From Nageia nagi (lineage: Eukaryota > Pinophyta): a stretch of DNA of 64,000 bases. How positions within the stretch are numbered: position 1 is the first letter of the stretch; each line of letters begins with the position of its first letter. A program made the translations under genes and the position numbers. Shown in pieces: positions 25,096 through 36,092 of this stretch. The notes beneath the pieces are model-generated. The model did not search any database. It saw only the letters and a program-made list of their open reading frames with translations, and was not told the origin of the DNA. The DNA is taken from the NCBI GenBank assembly GCA_050084985.1, contig JBITNC010000001.1, positions 105,152,001 to 105,216,000 of the forward strand. The letters run 5' to 3'.

Positions 25096-27322
25096 ATGGC
25101 TATGGAGCAAGTGGAAGTCATCTATTCTGTCCAGAAATCTGCACATACAATTGATAATGGTATAACCTCTCATTGGTATAGTTGAAAAATATACATTTCA
25201 TACTCTACGTGGCATGAAAATATTTACTTTTGGTGTGGTGGGGTTTCAGATTCATGGCAGAAGGTCGGACTGATGTTAGTCACCAGTTTCAACTGTGTAT
25301 ACATTTTGGGATTTTCAAACCTGATAATGGTTCCCCTAGGAATGGTGTGGGGCATAACGGGCATGATTTTGCTAGGCTCGTTCTCTCTTTATTCCAATTT
25401 GCTTCTTGCAAAGCTCTACATCATTGATGGACAGCGCTTCATCAGATACAGAGACTTAGTTGGCTATGTATTTGGTGAATATTTCATAAGAAATATAAAA
25501 TCCTCTGGCTTTCAAATAACTTTCATGAAGTTTATTCATCTAGTGGTCATAAGCAGTTGATGTTCTTTTCACATAATGTAGAGCATTGGACATAAGTTAT
25601 TTCTTAACGTACTTATCTTACAGGGAAGAAAGCATATTATCTAACGTGGGCTCTACAGTTTGGCCATTTCGTACTATGCAACATGGGATTCCTGCTACTT
25701 TCTGGAAGAGCTCTTAAGGTATTCCATCTGTTAAAGCCTAAAATTATTTATTCAAGTTTTTTCACTAAATGGTACAATAATTTCTATGGTGAAGAATGGA
25801 CAGGGAAAATTTCTAGAACCAACAACCTTTGGGATTGATGCAGGATATATTTCTGCAACAACATACTAGATGGCCAGCGTTGAAACTTCCAGAGTTCATC
25901 ACAGCCTCAGGGTTCATATATTTCGTTTTTGCTTTCTCTGTACCAAATTTGTCAGCAATGGGAATATGGTCTGGGATTTCAGCGTTCTTCACATTTATTT
26001 ATGTTTCCATATCAATAGTCATATCCATCAAAGATGGTATGCATATGAACTCTTAACAATGAATTTCACCTGAATAGAATTTATTTTCTTAACATTTAGA
26101 TTGAGAATTTGTTTTCTTAACATTTAGATGGTCATGTCAATCTAATATTCATAAGTTTATTTTACAATGAACTTCACCTGAGTAGAATTTGTTTTCTTAA
26201 CATATCTTCTCCCACTCGCAGGCACATCAAGATCTAGAGATTATAGCATCCCTGGAAATGAGAAAGAAAAGGTTTTCAATGCCTTAGGAGCGGTCGCAGC
26301 AGTAGCATTTGCTAATAACTCTGGCATGCTACCTGAAATACAGATGAGAATCATCAAAACAATGATGTTTTAGTTATTTATATTTTTGCTTCGTCTTCAA
26401 GTTATTTTACTCTGATGCTTTCAGACATTCAAGTCTTGTCAATTCAGGGACTGACCCCAAACTTTTGCCATCTTGCAGGCTACGTTGAAACATCCTGCTA
26501 TCAAAAACATGCACAAAGCCCTTTATGTACAATTCACCTTTGGATTGGCCATATATTACAGTTTAACAATGATTGGATACTGGGCATATGGATCCTCTAT
26601 TTCTGAGTACATGCTAGGTGACTTAAGTGGCCCTCAATGGGTCAAAACGTTGGCGAATATAAGTGTGTTCTTGCAGACAGTAATATCACAACATGTAAGT
26701 TCAAAACTCCGTTTATACCCAAAACGATGCAAAATACAATATACATAATTCTAGATATTTGGCAAAAGCCATATGGACAGTAATTCAATGCAAACTTACT
26801 GAACAGTGATTGGGTTATCTAAATATTGTTGTATGGATGTAGATTTTTTGTGTCCCAGTGCATGAGGCTCTTGATACTAGATTTTGTCGGTTGGGTGAGC
26901 ATGGAAATTCTCCTCGTAACCTTTTCACTCGAGCCATCCTTCGTATGCTTTTCTTCACATTCAGCACACTTTTTGCTGCCATGCTTCCTTTTCTGGGTGA
27001 CTTTGTAACTTTGGTGGGCTCGCTCTCTCTTATTCCACTGACATTCCTATTGCCAACCTTTGTATTCCTTAAGGTAATCCTTTCAATAAATTATAAATTT
27101 CTTGCTACTGTTCATGGAATAGGATAATAGTCTTGTTCAATGCATCTACATGGTGATGTTTTATTATTGCAGGTAAAATGGCGCAAGACGAGTACGTGGG
27201 AAAAATCATGGCATATCTTTACTGTTATCTTATTTGGTCTTGTAACATTAGGAAGCACTGCATCAGCTATTCGGCTGATAATAATAAATGCTAAAACATA
27301 CCATTTATTTGCAGACACGTGA
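25096..27322 (+). CDS. Proline transporter (ProT)-type amino-acid permease, 8 exons
   Basis: Proton-coupled membrane permease of the AAAP family. ProT members carry proline, glycine betaine and GABA, usually at the plasma membrane. Exons: 25096-25159, 25250-25474, 25624-25718, 25844-26036, 26222-26343, 26479-26694, 26843-27073, 27173-27322. Together they give 1296 nt, one open frame of 431 residues, the usual family length. Family landmarks in order: [19 protein letters not shown] (about residue 22), [29 protein letters not shown] (about 98), [39 protein letters not shown] (about 225), [45 protein letters not shown] (about 350) and C-terminal YHLFADT. About eleven hydrophobic segments are visible. 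ATGs at 25096 and 25102 are both in frame after the TGA at 25021; either may start. All introns are 90-185 bp and GT-AG except intron 5 (26344-26478), which begins AT. If that site is not spliced, a stop follows nine codons later. Paralogue identity is unresolved. Confidence 0.88.
26344..26349 (+). other. Non-canonical 5' splice site of ProT intron 5
   Basis: The exon ends ..GAAATACAG and the intron starts ATGAGA, where CAG|GTGAGA would be a near-ideal donor. The change is a single G to A at +1. The acceptor TTGCAG|GC at 26478 is normal. AT-starting introns of the minor class begin ATATCC, which this does not. Retention would read into TAG after nine codons. Either splicing here is impaired and the gene is failing, a rare AT-AG event is used, or the base is a sequencing error. 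Confidence 0.75.
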
Positions 27323-28430
27323 TAAACTTCTAATTGAAGAGAATAACAGACAATAACAAACGAATTACTGGTTCAAAAAGTTGATAACACTTTATCAAGG
27401 GGTTCTTGAAGAATAGCATCCATGACAAAACATAGAGGAAATTGTTGAACATCATGAACCAGTTTGTCATTTCTTTTTGAGTAATTTGATTCTATCATTT
27501 GAACTTGTTTTTAGTCTGTTGAACTTATTATCTGTGTACACGAGAAGTGTTATACGTATTCATTTTAGCACAGAAAAGCATTAGATTAGAAATGAGTTAT
27601 AAAGTAAGCAAATGACCAAAAATTCCTTTAATGGGCAAAAAAAAAAAAACTTTAGCGATTCTTCAAGTAATCAAATTTTCTTTTAAATGTTGATTAATTA
27701 TATTGATTTGGAAAAATATAATGCATCTAAAAAAATTTAGAAGGTTATTACTTTAATCTTGGTAGTATTTTAATGGGGAGATTAGTCAATTTTATATCAA
27801 AATTGAGAAATTAAGATTATAAGTTAGATGTCAAAATTATATAATAGAGATCATATGTCACCACTACATTCTAAAAGACAACAATAGGATCATTTGAAGG
27901 TTGTAAGAAAATTATTTCTTCTTTAGGTAAATATATGATCTTCGTCCAATGCCATATAATATTATTCGAAAGGAACATTTCTCTAATGCTCAATTAGTTT
28001 CTTAGGGTGGTCTACCATCATAGTCTTTATGCTTGCTTTGATATTATTGAACTAATAGAAAAGGTAGAAATGACATGTGAATTCCACAATTCTAAAAATC
28101 AAAATAATCAATAGTAGTGTGTAATAATATGTAAAGCCAATTAACAATAGAATACCATGTGCAGCTGTAAAATCCAAAAAAATAAGTAATGAAGGTTCAT
28201 TATCAATAATCAATAAGAGATATAGAGAATTACTTCCACTTTGAGAGGATAATCTCCTAAGTATATGAAGATATGGAATTATGCATGATGATATGATGAT
28301 TATGAATCTAACTCATATCCTATTTATATGTAAATATTGCTATTGCACTAATATCTATGATCTGTAGTCTACTCACAATGATATTAAAACTAAATATGTG
28401 ATTATGTGAAAGTCAAAACATGCCTCTCCT
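27323..28430. other. 3' flank of ProT and AT-rich repeat DNA
   Basis: No gene seen. The first few hundred bases should hold the ProT 3' untranslated region, but I find no clear AATAAA. The stretch from about 27.7 kb may be the 3' noncoding region or LTR of the minus-strand chromodomain Gypsy element that begins at 28430. Confidence 0.4.
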
Positions 28431-29263
28431 AATCAAAAGGATTTGTTCCCAAGCTTTTAATTATGGAAATTCTTTTAGTATAGTTTCTACCTCCCAATTA
28501 GTACCTATGTCTCACAAGTCCTTCCATTTGATTAGTAATTCATTAATCTCTTGATTCCATAACTTCCTTATGTCTTTCTCTAAAATAGCTTCTTGTTTAT
28601 CATGATCTTTCCTACTTCATCAAATTCTAGAAACTCTATTTATGCTTGAATATTCTTCATAAATACCTATTTGATACAAGAAACATGAAAGACATGATGA
28701 ATTCTTGAATATGATGGCCGTTCTAGTTGATATGCCATATGTCTACTCCTCTTGAGCATTTTGTATGGTCCATAAAGTTTTTGTATCAATTTTTTTTGTT
28801 GTTTTTCAAAATGCTTACTTATAATGTTAGAGTTGAAGGAATATAATATCATCTACATGGAAACTTCTCTCAATTTTATGTTGGTCCACTTGTTTCAAAT
28901 AAATTTTGATCTTAGAGAATATTTTCTCATATATGCTACATAATATATTACCTACTTAATTGACTTTTGTTATGCCCAAGATGTAATCCATCATTATATG
29001 GGTTTTTTTCCTGTAAAATGCTTTATAGAGGAATATTTTAGTGGAGATATAGTATGATTTATTATGCAATGATTTAGCTAAGAAAAGTCACTTGGCCAAT
29101 TGCATCTATATATCTAGTGCTAATTATGTCAAGCATGTTTCTAAATATTTGCTTACTATTTTTGTTTGGACATCTAATTATGGATGGTAAGTTGATCTTA
29201 TATTTAACTTAATTTTATTAAGTTAGAAAAATCCCCTTTAAAAATTGTTTGTTAGAGAATTGT
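28430..29263 (-). pseudogene. Chromovirus Gypsy integrase C-terminus and chromodomain (part 1 of a split element)
   Basis: Minus-strand reading gives IKLNIRSTYHP, DVQTKIVSKYLET and AFYRK..HIMMDY of the integrase core end. Then come KLYGPYKMLKRSRHMAYQLE and PSYSRIHHVFHVSCIK (28667-28780), the conserved integrase tail. LIKWKDL and TNWEVETILKEFP (about 28600-28450) are the chromodomain that steers chromovirus insertion to particular chromatin. Stops and frame changes are frequent. The fragment stops at the edge of the large LARD-like element; the upstream half of pol resumes at 45270. Confidence 0.75.
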
Positions 29264-29291
29264 TGTGACTTGTTAGAGAATTGTTGTGACT
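29250..29291. repeat. 21-bp tandem duplication at the left edge of the LARD-like element
   Basis: TGTTAGAGAATTGTTGTGACT occurs twice in direct succession. It spans chromovirus flank and the first bases (TGTGACT) of the long repeat, so the true LTR start may be 29264 or 29285. Confidence 0.85.
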
Positions 29292-29577
29292 AGCACAACA
29301 CGTCCCAAAATTTTGCAATTTTGGGGATTCTTTGCACTTTTTTCTCTAAGCAATATCATGCCTATCATGGAGCTTTAGCCACCTGGTTATCACAACTATC
29401 ATCCTTCACCTAAGTATTACAACCTTCCTAGTCTTCGCCATGTTAGACAAAGCTCAAATTTTCTAAAAATGACTAAGTTTGGAATCAAGAAATTGAGTTT
29501 GGATGAAATTAGGGAATCCAAGTCAAATTCAAGTCAAAGAAAGGTGAAGGGAAACCCCAGTAAGCTAGCACACATCT

Positions 29578-30595
29578 CAAAAAGATAAGTTTTTATCTTT
29601 CTATAACATGCACCTAAGTTCAAGAACCACCTAGGTCAAGATGAAGAGTAAAGGAAGCAAACTAAGGTATGTTGAGGCCAAGCACATGCCATTAAAAGAT
29701 AAGTTTTTATCTTTTTTCAATGTACACCCAACTAGGAAGAGGAGTGAATCGAACTATTGAGGAAAAGAGGCCAATTTGGCTCTCTCAAAGACCTAATGCA
29801 TGGTTCAAAAAGAAAAGTTTTTATCTTTCAATGGCATGCACCTAGATGAGAAGGTCACCTAGGACAAGGTTGAGATCGAACAAGCAAAATTGGAGCATCT
29901 TAAGGCTGAATGCACATCTCAAAAAGATAAGATTGTATCTTTTTATAGCATGCACCCAATATAGAAAGCCACCTAGATTTAGCTCAAGGCTAAATTTGAT
30001 TATTAAGGTATGCACTTTAAATATTAGCATCCATCTTAGAAGGGTCCAAGAGGGCTGGTGCATACTCCCAAAAGATAAAATTTTGACTTTTTATGGCATG
30101 CACCTAGCCAAGGAGGAGCTCAGGATGAGGAGAAAGGAAAAATTATGACTAACTCTCACACTCAAATGTCCAAAATAAATAAATTTAGGCATCAAGAGGA
30201 AAGTGTACCAAACAAAAGATAAAATCCTAACTTTTTCTTGTATGCACTCAAAATGGGGAGACTACAAGCTAGATGCACTATTAAAAAAAAAAGATAAAAT
30301 ATTTACTTTTTTAGCATGCTCCAAGTTCAAGTAGGAAAAGAAAGTCTATCATATCCCAAAAAAGAAAGATAAGATTATGATAATCCTAGGTTATAGAAGC
30401 ATTTGAGGTGAAAGTTTGACAAGTTAAGGTTACAAAAAAGATAAAATCATGAGAAACCTGAGGCTAGGAAGGTGGCATAAGGATTAAAGAGATGAGTTGT
30501 AGAGCTCAAGAAGCTCTCACTAGGATGAGTGATAGCCTCAAGTTGAGCGTATGGAATAAAAATATAATCTTATCTTTTTCTAGCATGTGTCAACC
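29578..30595 (+). repeat. Array of GATAA/TTATC hairpins with CATGCA-type boxes (left LTR)
   Basis: At least eight modules pair a short palindrome of the form AAAGATAAgtttTTATCTTT with a nearby (A/G)GCATGCACC(C/T)A box 4-8 bases downstream. Module starts: about 29578, 29693, 29807, 29920, 30068, 30213, 30285 and 30557; the first four are 113-115 bases apart. The palindrome and box are better kept than the linkers. GATAA resembles the plant I-box and CATGCA the RY (B3-domain) element, so an enhancer role is conceivable, as is a hairpin RNA. Confidence 0.75.
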
Positions 30596-30928
30596 CAAAA
30601 GACTCCCTCATTCCCCTATAATACGTGTTAAGTTGGAGGACTACAAATTTAGTATTTGTATGCATCTTGAAGTTAACCATTTGGGCAATTATGATCATTT
30701 TACTCCAAATTTTGATTGATTAGGACTTTTAAAACTCTAATTTATCTTATAAAAAAGAGGGATTTAGGTTCATATTTGCAAATTCAAATAATTCTCTCTT
30801 CAATGTTTGTGTCAAGGGGAAGGAAAGAACTAGAGACTCAAGATAGATAAAGCCTTTCCTAAGTCTTTGGGATGACCTAATAAAACCCTCCTCCTACCTT
30901 TATTAAAATGATCACAACAAGTACCTAA

Positions 30929-31393
30929 ATGGTGGAGACAAACTCCAAGGCACTAGAAGAAAAGCTCAAGATGAAAGAGTTAGTAACCACCAATGATGTC
31001 TCATTAATTCAAAAACCTAGGATTGACCTTGCACTCTCAATAAGAGCATTACATGAAGATCCCATCTAGAGTGTAGAAGATGAATCCATGAAGACTCACT
31101 ATGTGAGCAAGTTTATTTTCAAGATCAATAATATACTTTCTATCATCAAATTCTACTTGAATAAAGATCTGATAACGTCTTAAGACTTAGAGGCCTAGAC
31201 TTTAAAGACTAAAATTGGTAAAATTAAGACCACTAGGGTAGGGAGAATCAAAGAGATCATTAGAATCACCAAGGAACTAGAGGAGAGCCAAGAGAAATAT
31301 AACCATGAAGGGGAAAACACATCTCCCAATTAGGATAATCTCCAAGACAAGGTGGTCATTAAAGAACAAAGATTTCCCTCAATAGGCAAATGA
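30929..31393 (+). pseudogene. Residual reading frame inside the left LTR
   Basis: From the ATG at 30929 one frame runs 154 codons to TGA 31391-31393 with four internal stops. It is charged and helix-prone (KALEEKLKMKELVTTNDV; TKIGKIKTTRVGRIKEIIR; TKELEESQEKY). The right LTR keeps the same frame from 43539 with its own damage. One TAG, after DLEA, is shared by both copies and therefore predates the last transposition. I do not recognise the family. Confidence 0.35.
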
Positions 31394-32671
31394 TGAAGGT
31401 ACTAAGTCGAGTGTTGCTAAAGCAAGGAATATGAAAAGTCTAAGTGTACTTGAGAAGCATGAGGGCATGGTGTTACGATTGAAATTTTTTTTACTTTATT
31501 TTATTTATTTATGGTAATTTTATTTTAAATTTGAATTTCAAATACTTTTTAAATTCAGTATAGCCTTGTGATGGATGAGGATTTGCTCCCACAAGTGATG
31601 GAATAAATCTTGTAAGACCATGTGGAAAATTCTTATTGGACCATTTTTACTTTTCTCAAAATTTTCACTAGGGTTAGGGCAACACTTGAGGTACCATGAA
31701 ATATAATTTATACCCCTTGAATTCTCATTTGTAAAGGGGGATGGAATTTAAGGATGTGGACATGAATATTTTCTAATTGATGGGTAGAATAATTTTTCCT
31801 ATCAAGTCCTTGTGTATTACAAATGTGGCATGATTTTTAAGTTGAATTACATAACTCCATTTCTTTGTTACTATGAGCTTGGACATGTAATGTTATCATT
31901 GATGTGTGTTTCTTAGATGCTTGGAACATTTTACAAACCTATTGAGAAGTGGGTGAAAGAGTAGCTGAATATCTTTTCAAAGTGTTGAATGTGATACATA
32001 GTTAATGATTGTTCATAGTAAGTTTCTAAACTTGTATAAATATTAAGTTTGTTCCCCTATGAAATTTAACATGAGAACTTCATCCACATATTGAGGGTGT
32101 CATCTTTATGCTCCCTTAAATGCATGCTACCTTCACTAGATCATTCGTTTCATTAGCTAGTGTTAGTGGATATTCCATATTTTATACTATTCATGTTGTT
32201 AGCTAGAACAAGAGGATATATGGATGCCTAAAACTCATAATAAACCCAAAGGAACTTGTCATTTAAATACTTTACCAATTTATGGAGCTTGATGTAAAGA
32301 GATGAACTCATATTCCCTCATCCCATTTCCAAATTTCCTTCCTACACCTTTTTCTTTATTTTTCACTTTTTTCTATGGCTTTTGTACCCCCTTTTATTTA
32401 TTTATTTAATATATTTTAGAAACAACCCTTTTATAGACACTAATATAATTTGAGTCCTTGATTAACAAATTTTATTTGAGTTGTTGTTAGCTTCAAACAT
32501 TCTAGGCAATCTTTGAGTCTTGTTCTTGCACATTCATTCAAGAGATACCTTTGAGGTAACCAATCCTCATAACGGGTAGGAGTAATGCTCTTTCACCTAG
32601 GTGTTGGCATCTTTGCTAGCGTTGTAACTTATTTTCCTATTTTTAATGTATGAAATATAAACTACCCAACA

Positions 32672-34385
32672 TAAATTGGCAATAGAAGGAGGTCCCAAAC
32701 TATCTTTGTATCAAGTAAGAGTTATTTCTCTTTTGTCTTTTGTTTCACTTGGGTCCTTTAAGAAAATGCATATACCAAACAAGGGATCTAATATTTTCTT
32801 ACCAATATGCTCTAAACACACATTATAATTCTTGGAAGCACATTTTTGATGGTTTCTATAACCATCATATTGTACAATCATGGAAACAACACCATAGTGG
32901 CTATCAAGTATACCATGGAATTCTCAAGAATGACCATATGTTTTGCCTACATATATACTGCCATAAATAAGTTACCAAATATATTTTAATTCATTACTAC
33001 AAAACCATAGGTTCAAATATTGAACTTTAATTATCAACTAGGGCCAATGCAACCAATGTGTTAAACTCAATCCAACATAAGGGAGCACACAAGCAGTAAA
33101 TTTGCCCTAATACAATTGGCTCATTCAATTCTTGAAGATCCTAAAGACCCTTCAATTTTACCAAAAACTCCTAGATCTAATACTTTTGAATGTTATATAG
33201 GATAACTTAGGAGATTGTGTTATAAAGCTAAGAAGAATACATAAGACATGGAATTAGATTAGATAGGAGATACCTTGTGGGGATTAATAGATGATATAGA
33301 ATAGTTGGTGTGGGAATTAAGAGATGATGTAGAATAGTTGAAGAAAGAATAAATGATAAATAGAAGATCTCAACTTGGCTTCCACACACCTTCTCCATAG
33401 CCTATTCAAATTCAAATAATACATAAGAGAAATTAGTATAAAAAGGTAAATTATAATGTTGAGTGTCTCATGCTACATAAGTCAAGCCTAAAAGAAGAAG
33501 CTATCCAAGAAGAGAAGAAGGAGCATTAGCTAAGCTAGTTATCTTTATGCCTTGAAGGTAAATAATTCCATAATTATATGATAAATATACATATCAATTT
33601 CAATGTGATAACACTTGTAATTTATCATGAAATTGAACTCATTTCCACTCCAATATTGGGCCCCCAAGAGCAAGTCTACTCACAAATCATCAAGACATTA
33701 GAGGATGTTAGTGTGTAAGTCCTTGGGTCAAAAATAAAAATTTCTCTAGACTTCATAGTGGTGGATATACCAAGGGATATATGTCCAACTCCAATACAAC
33801 TTGGTAATTAAGGCACTCACTTTCTTGATCTCATTAACTCATCAAGCTTAAATGGATGTTAAAGTAGTGAAGATTGAAAAGTGAATGACCAACCCCAACT
33901 TTACCCATTTGAAGAGTTTGTTCCAAAAAAATAAATAATCCAAAAGGTATAAGGATATCCATATTCTTCATTTTTTGTAGAATTGTATCTTGGAAGAAAA
34001 ATTATTCATGATTCTAGGGTACATCTTGATTCCAAATAGAGCTTCATGCCATGTGGTATGTCATCAACTTGGCCTTCCTATGACACCTTGATACAAAATA
34101 AATAAATTTTCTAGTGGTGATGTATGGTTGATAGGGATATTGAGGAATGTTTATATATGAGCCATTGAATCTAAAAGATAATATTTATTGAATATCCATA
34201 TGATTGATGCACCATGTAAAGAAGATTACTCAATAATGTTTAGCAAGGAATGGGCATTCCTTTTAGAAGAACATAACTCCCTATTTGTTAAACCAACTAA
34301 AAATGGATGGTGAGATAATTAAGAAGATATTAGCAACGATCTAGATAAGGAAGATCAAAGTGCAACAAAACTCATGTATGAATAC
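32672..34385. other. Interior of the LARD-like element, 5' noncoding part
   Basis: No domain recognised. TTGGCAATAGAAGGAGG starting five bases after the LTR could be a worn primer-binding site, but I cannot match it to a tRNA. A 33-bp imperfect tandem pair (GGGATTAATAGATGATATAG and on) lies at 33279-33344. Confidence 0.35.
33279..33344. repeat. 33-bp imperfect tandem pair
   Basis: GGGA(A)TTAA(T/G)AGATGAT(A/G)TAGAATAGTTG occurs twice in a row with a few differences. It is a minor local duplication. Confidence 0.6.
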
Positions 34386-35673
34386 ATACCAAACCTGAAT
34401 TTTACTTTTGAATCTTTCTTTAATGATTAGATAGACTAGATAATATTAGAGAGTAGCCATATTGAAGAAGAGCATGGTAATGAGATCATTCTACCTTCAT
34501 AACCTAATGATGACAATCTCAAAGATAACTCCATATCCATGGTACTGTAACTAGAAGAATCACTTGGTCCAATTTTTGAGGAAGAAGAGATTATTCAAGG
34601 GATAGAAGAGCACCAACCATTCAAGATATATATGTGTTTATATCCTAAAGAAAAAATGTTCCATAATTATTTAGTTGATCCTAGTGTAGAATTGAACACT
34701 ATGTCATATGCAGTTTATTATGAAATTGGACTTATTTCTACCATGGTCAAAAAAGGGCCTTGACCATTTAAAGGGATATTGAAGAATATTTGCATACAAC
34801 CTATAGGATAAATGAACAACATGTTGTGAAAATATAGGTAGTAGATGTACTTATTCCATACTCACTGATGCTCAATAAAGATCGAATACATATTATGGAT
34901 AAATACTCTTCACTTTTTGATATAATTGAAAACAAAGAGGAAAGTGAAGAGGAGAAATCAAGTGATGGAAATAGTTTCCCCTTTGGATAAAAATTCAAGA
35001 AAATACACACATGAAGATACACTTGGGATGACTTTTGCCTTTGAATCCTTCTTTAAACATTGGCTAGATAAGACAAGTTTGGAAAAAGATATAGTAGATG
35101 AAGAATATGACCATGAATCAAGTTCACTCTCAAAACCTAGTAAGCTTGATTATGAAGATAGTTTTATAAGCTCTAATCTAGAAGTAGAGGAAGCACTTGA
35201 ACCAAAAGTTGAAGAAGGGATTATTCAAGAAAACTAGGAATGGGAACTTATGACCTTTGCATGTCTTGAGGGTAGAGAGTTTACTGATTCCAAGGTAAGC
35301 TATAGAATATATTTTAACATGGTGTCATGTGGAATTTGCAAAGGTGTAGGATTGGTTCCCATCATATTTGAAGAAGAGTATAATGGGGGAAAAGAGTTAA
35401 ATACACAACATGATAGATCTTCTAAGGTATAACATGATCTTTTAATACCTTTACAAGATGAAGCCTTTGCAAATGACTTCTTTATGGATATTTTCTCTGG
35501 TGATTAGTTGAGTAAGGAGAGGTTTGAAGAGGATAGTACTAACAATGAACCTACTTATGGGTTGACTTATTAGTAGAGGAATCAAGAGCCAAGCATAATA
35601 ATTGATGAAATCTCATTCCCATGCATGGATAAAGATATCATGAAAATTGAACAAGAACTTCTAGCTGAGATAT
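34386..35673 (+). pseudogene. Acidic, internally repeated reading frame of the LARD-like element, left part
   Basis: The best preserved block (34926-35237) encodes MTFAFESFFKHWLDKTSLE, a D/E/S-rich linker and EALEPKVEEGIIQE. An older copy of the same module lies upstream (about 34390-34620: NLNFTFESFFND, then LEESLGPIFEEEEIIQG). A weaker third follows (about 35455: EAFANDFFMDIFSGD). So the protein was built from a repeated F-x-F-E-S-F-F plus acidic linker plus E-E-x-I-I-Q unit. Near 34670 a stretch NYLVDPSVELNTMSYAVYYE vaguely recalls a retropepsin, but the catalytic DSG/DTG is absent. The frame is cut at 35673 by the Copia insertion and resumes at 40794. Family unknown. Confidence 0.4.
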
Positions 35674-36078
35674 TGAAGTTCTTTAACTATAACAAAAAAA
35701 TGAATTGCCTAACAATTCACAATACAACTCAAAAAAATGAAATTGCACAACTCAACAATAAAGGAGAACTAAAATTGAATCCAACACCAAATTGATTATT
35801 GAGAATGCAAGCTACAACTCCAATACAACTCCACACACTTTGATGATACTGCAAAATACATTACAAACATTTATAGAGGCCATAGGTGACCTTTACCCTT
35901 CAGCCTAGAAGCTGAAACACCAAGAAACATGAATTGGAAAGCCACAGGAAGGCAAAATGATGTACATAGAAAAATAGAACTAGCTGACAGGCCAACTGCT
36001 TAGCTGAGTGGCCGGTTCACTTATTCTAGCCAATTGGACAGTTACAGGTAGCCGGTCAGCCAGTCTTCAAAGTCTTCA
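35674..36078 (-). repeat. 3' LTR of Copia element 2
   Basis: Starts TGAAGTTCTTTAACTATAAC and ends GTCTTCA in window orientation. It has an 11-bp extra segment (about 35825) relative to the other LTR, which looks like a local duplication of CAACTCCAATA. Confidence 0.93.
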
Positions 36079-36092
36079 TACTCCCCCTTGCT
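36079..36092 (-). other. Polypurine tract of Copia element 2
   Basis: On the minus strand GCAAGGGGGAGTA lies immediately upstream of the 3' LTR. It matches the tract of Copia element 1. Confidence 0.8.

Larger units (their letters stand above)
29285..32671 (+). repeat. Left 3.4-kb LTR of the LARD-like element
   Basis: Aligns end to end with 42010-45269. Shared blocks include GCCACCTGGTTATCA near the start, GGGATGGAATTTA, TTACAAACCT, CTCCCTTA..TGCATGCT and GATACCTTTGAGGTAAC near the end. Holds the hairpin array (29578-30595) and a residual reading frame (30929-31393). Confidence 0.7.

Noticed and set aside
25230-25427. Frame starting [12 protein letters not shown] at 25230
   Set aside because: It is a shifted reading of ProT exon 2 and the end of intron 1; the other frame gives the conserved [13 protein letters not shown] text.
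26344-26478. Minor-spliceosome (U12) interpretation of ProT intron 5
   Set aside because: U12 AT-AC introns start ATATCC and end AC with a TCCTTAAC branch signal; this one starts ATGAGA and ends GCAG. A mutated ordinary donor is simpler.
29240-29291. 21-bp direct duplication as target-site duplication of the LARD-like element
   Set aside because: Both copies are adjacent on the left side and none is found after 45269, so it is a local tandem duplication and not a flanking target duplication.
34670-34745. Retropepsin in the LARD-like interior
   Set aside because: Only loose similarity to the residues after the active site; the D-S/T-G catalytic motif is absent.
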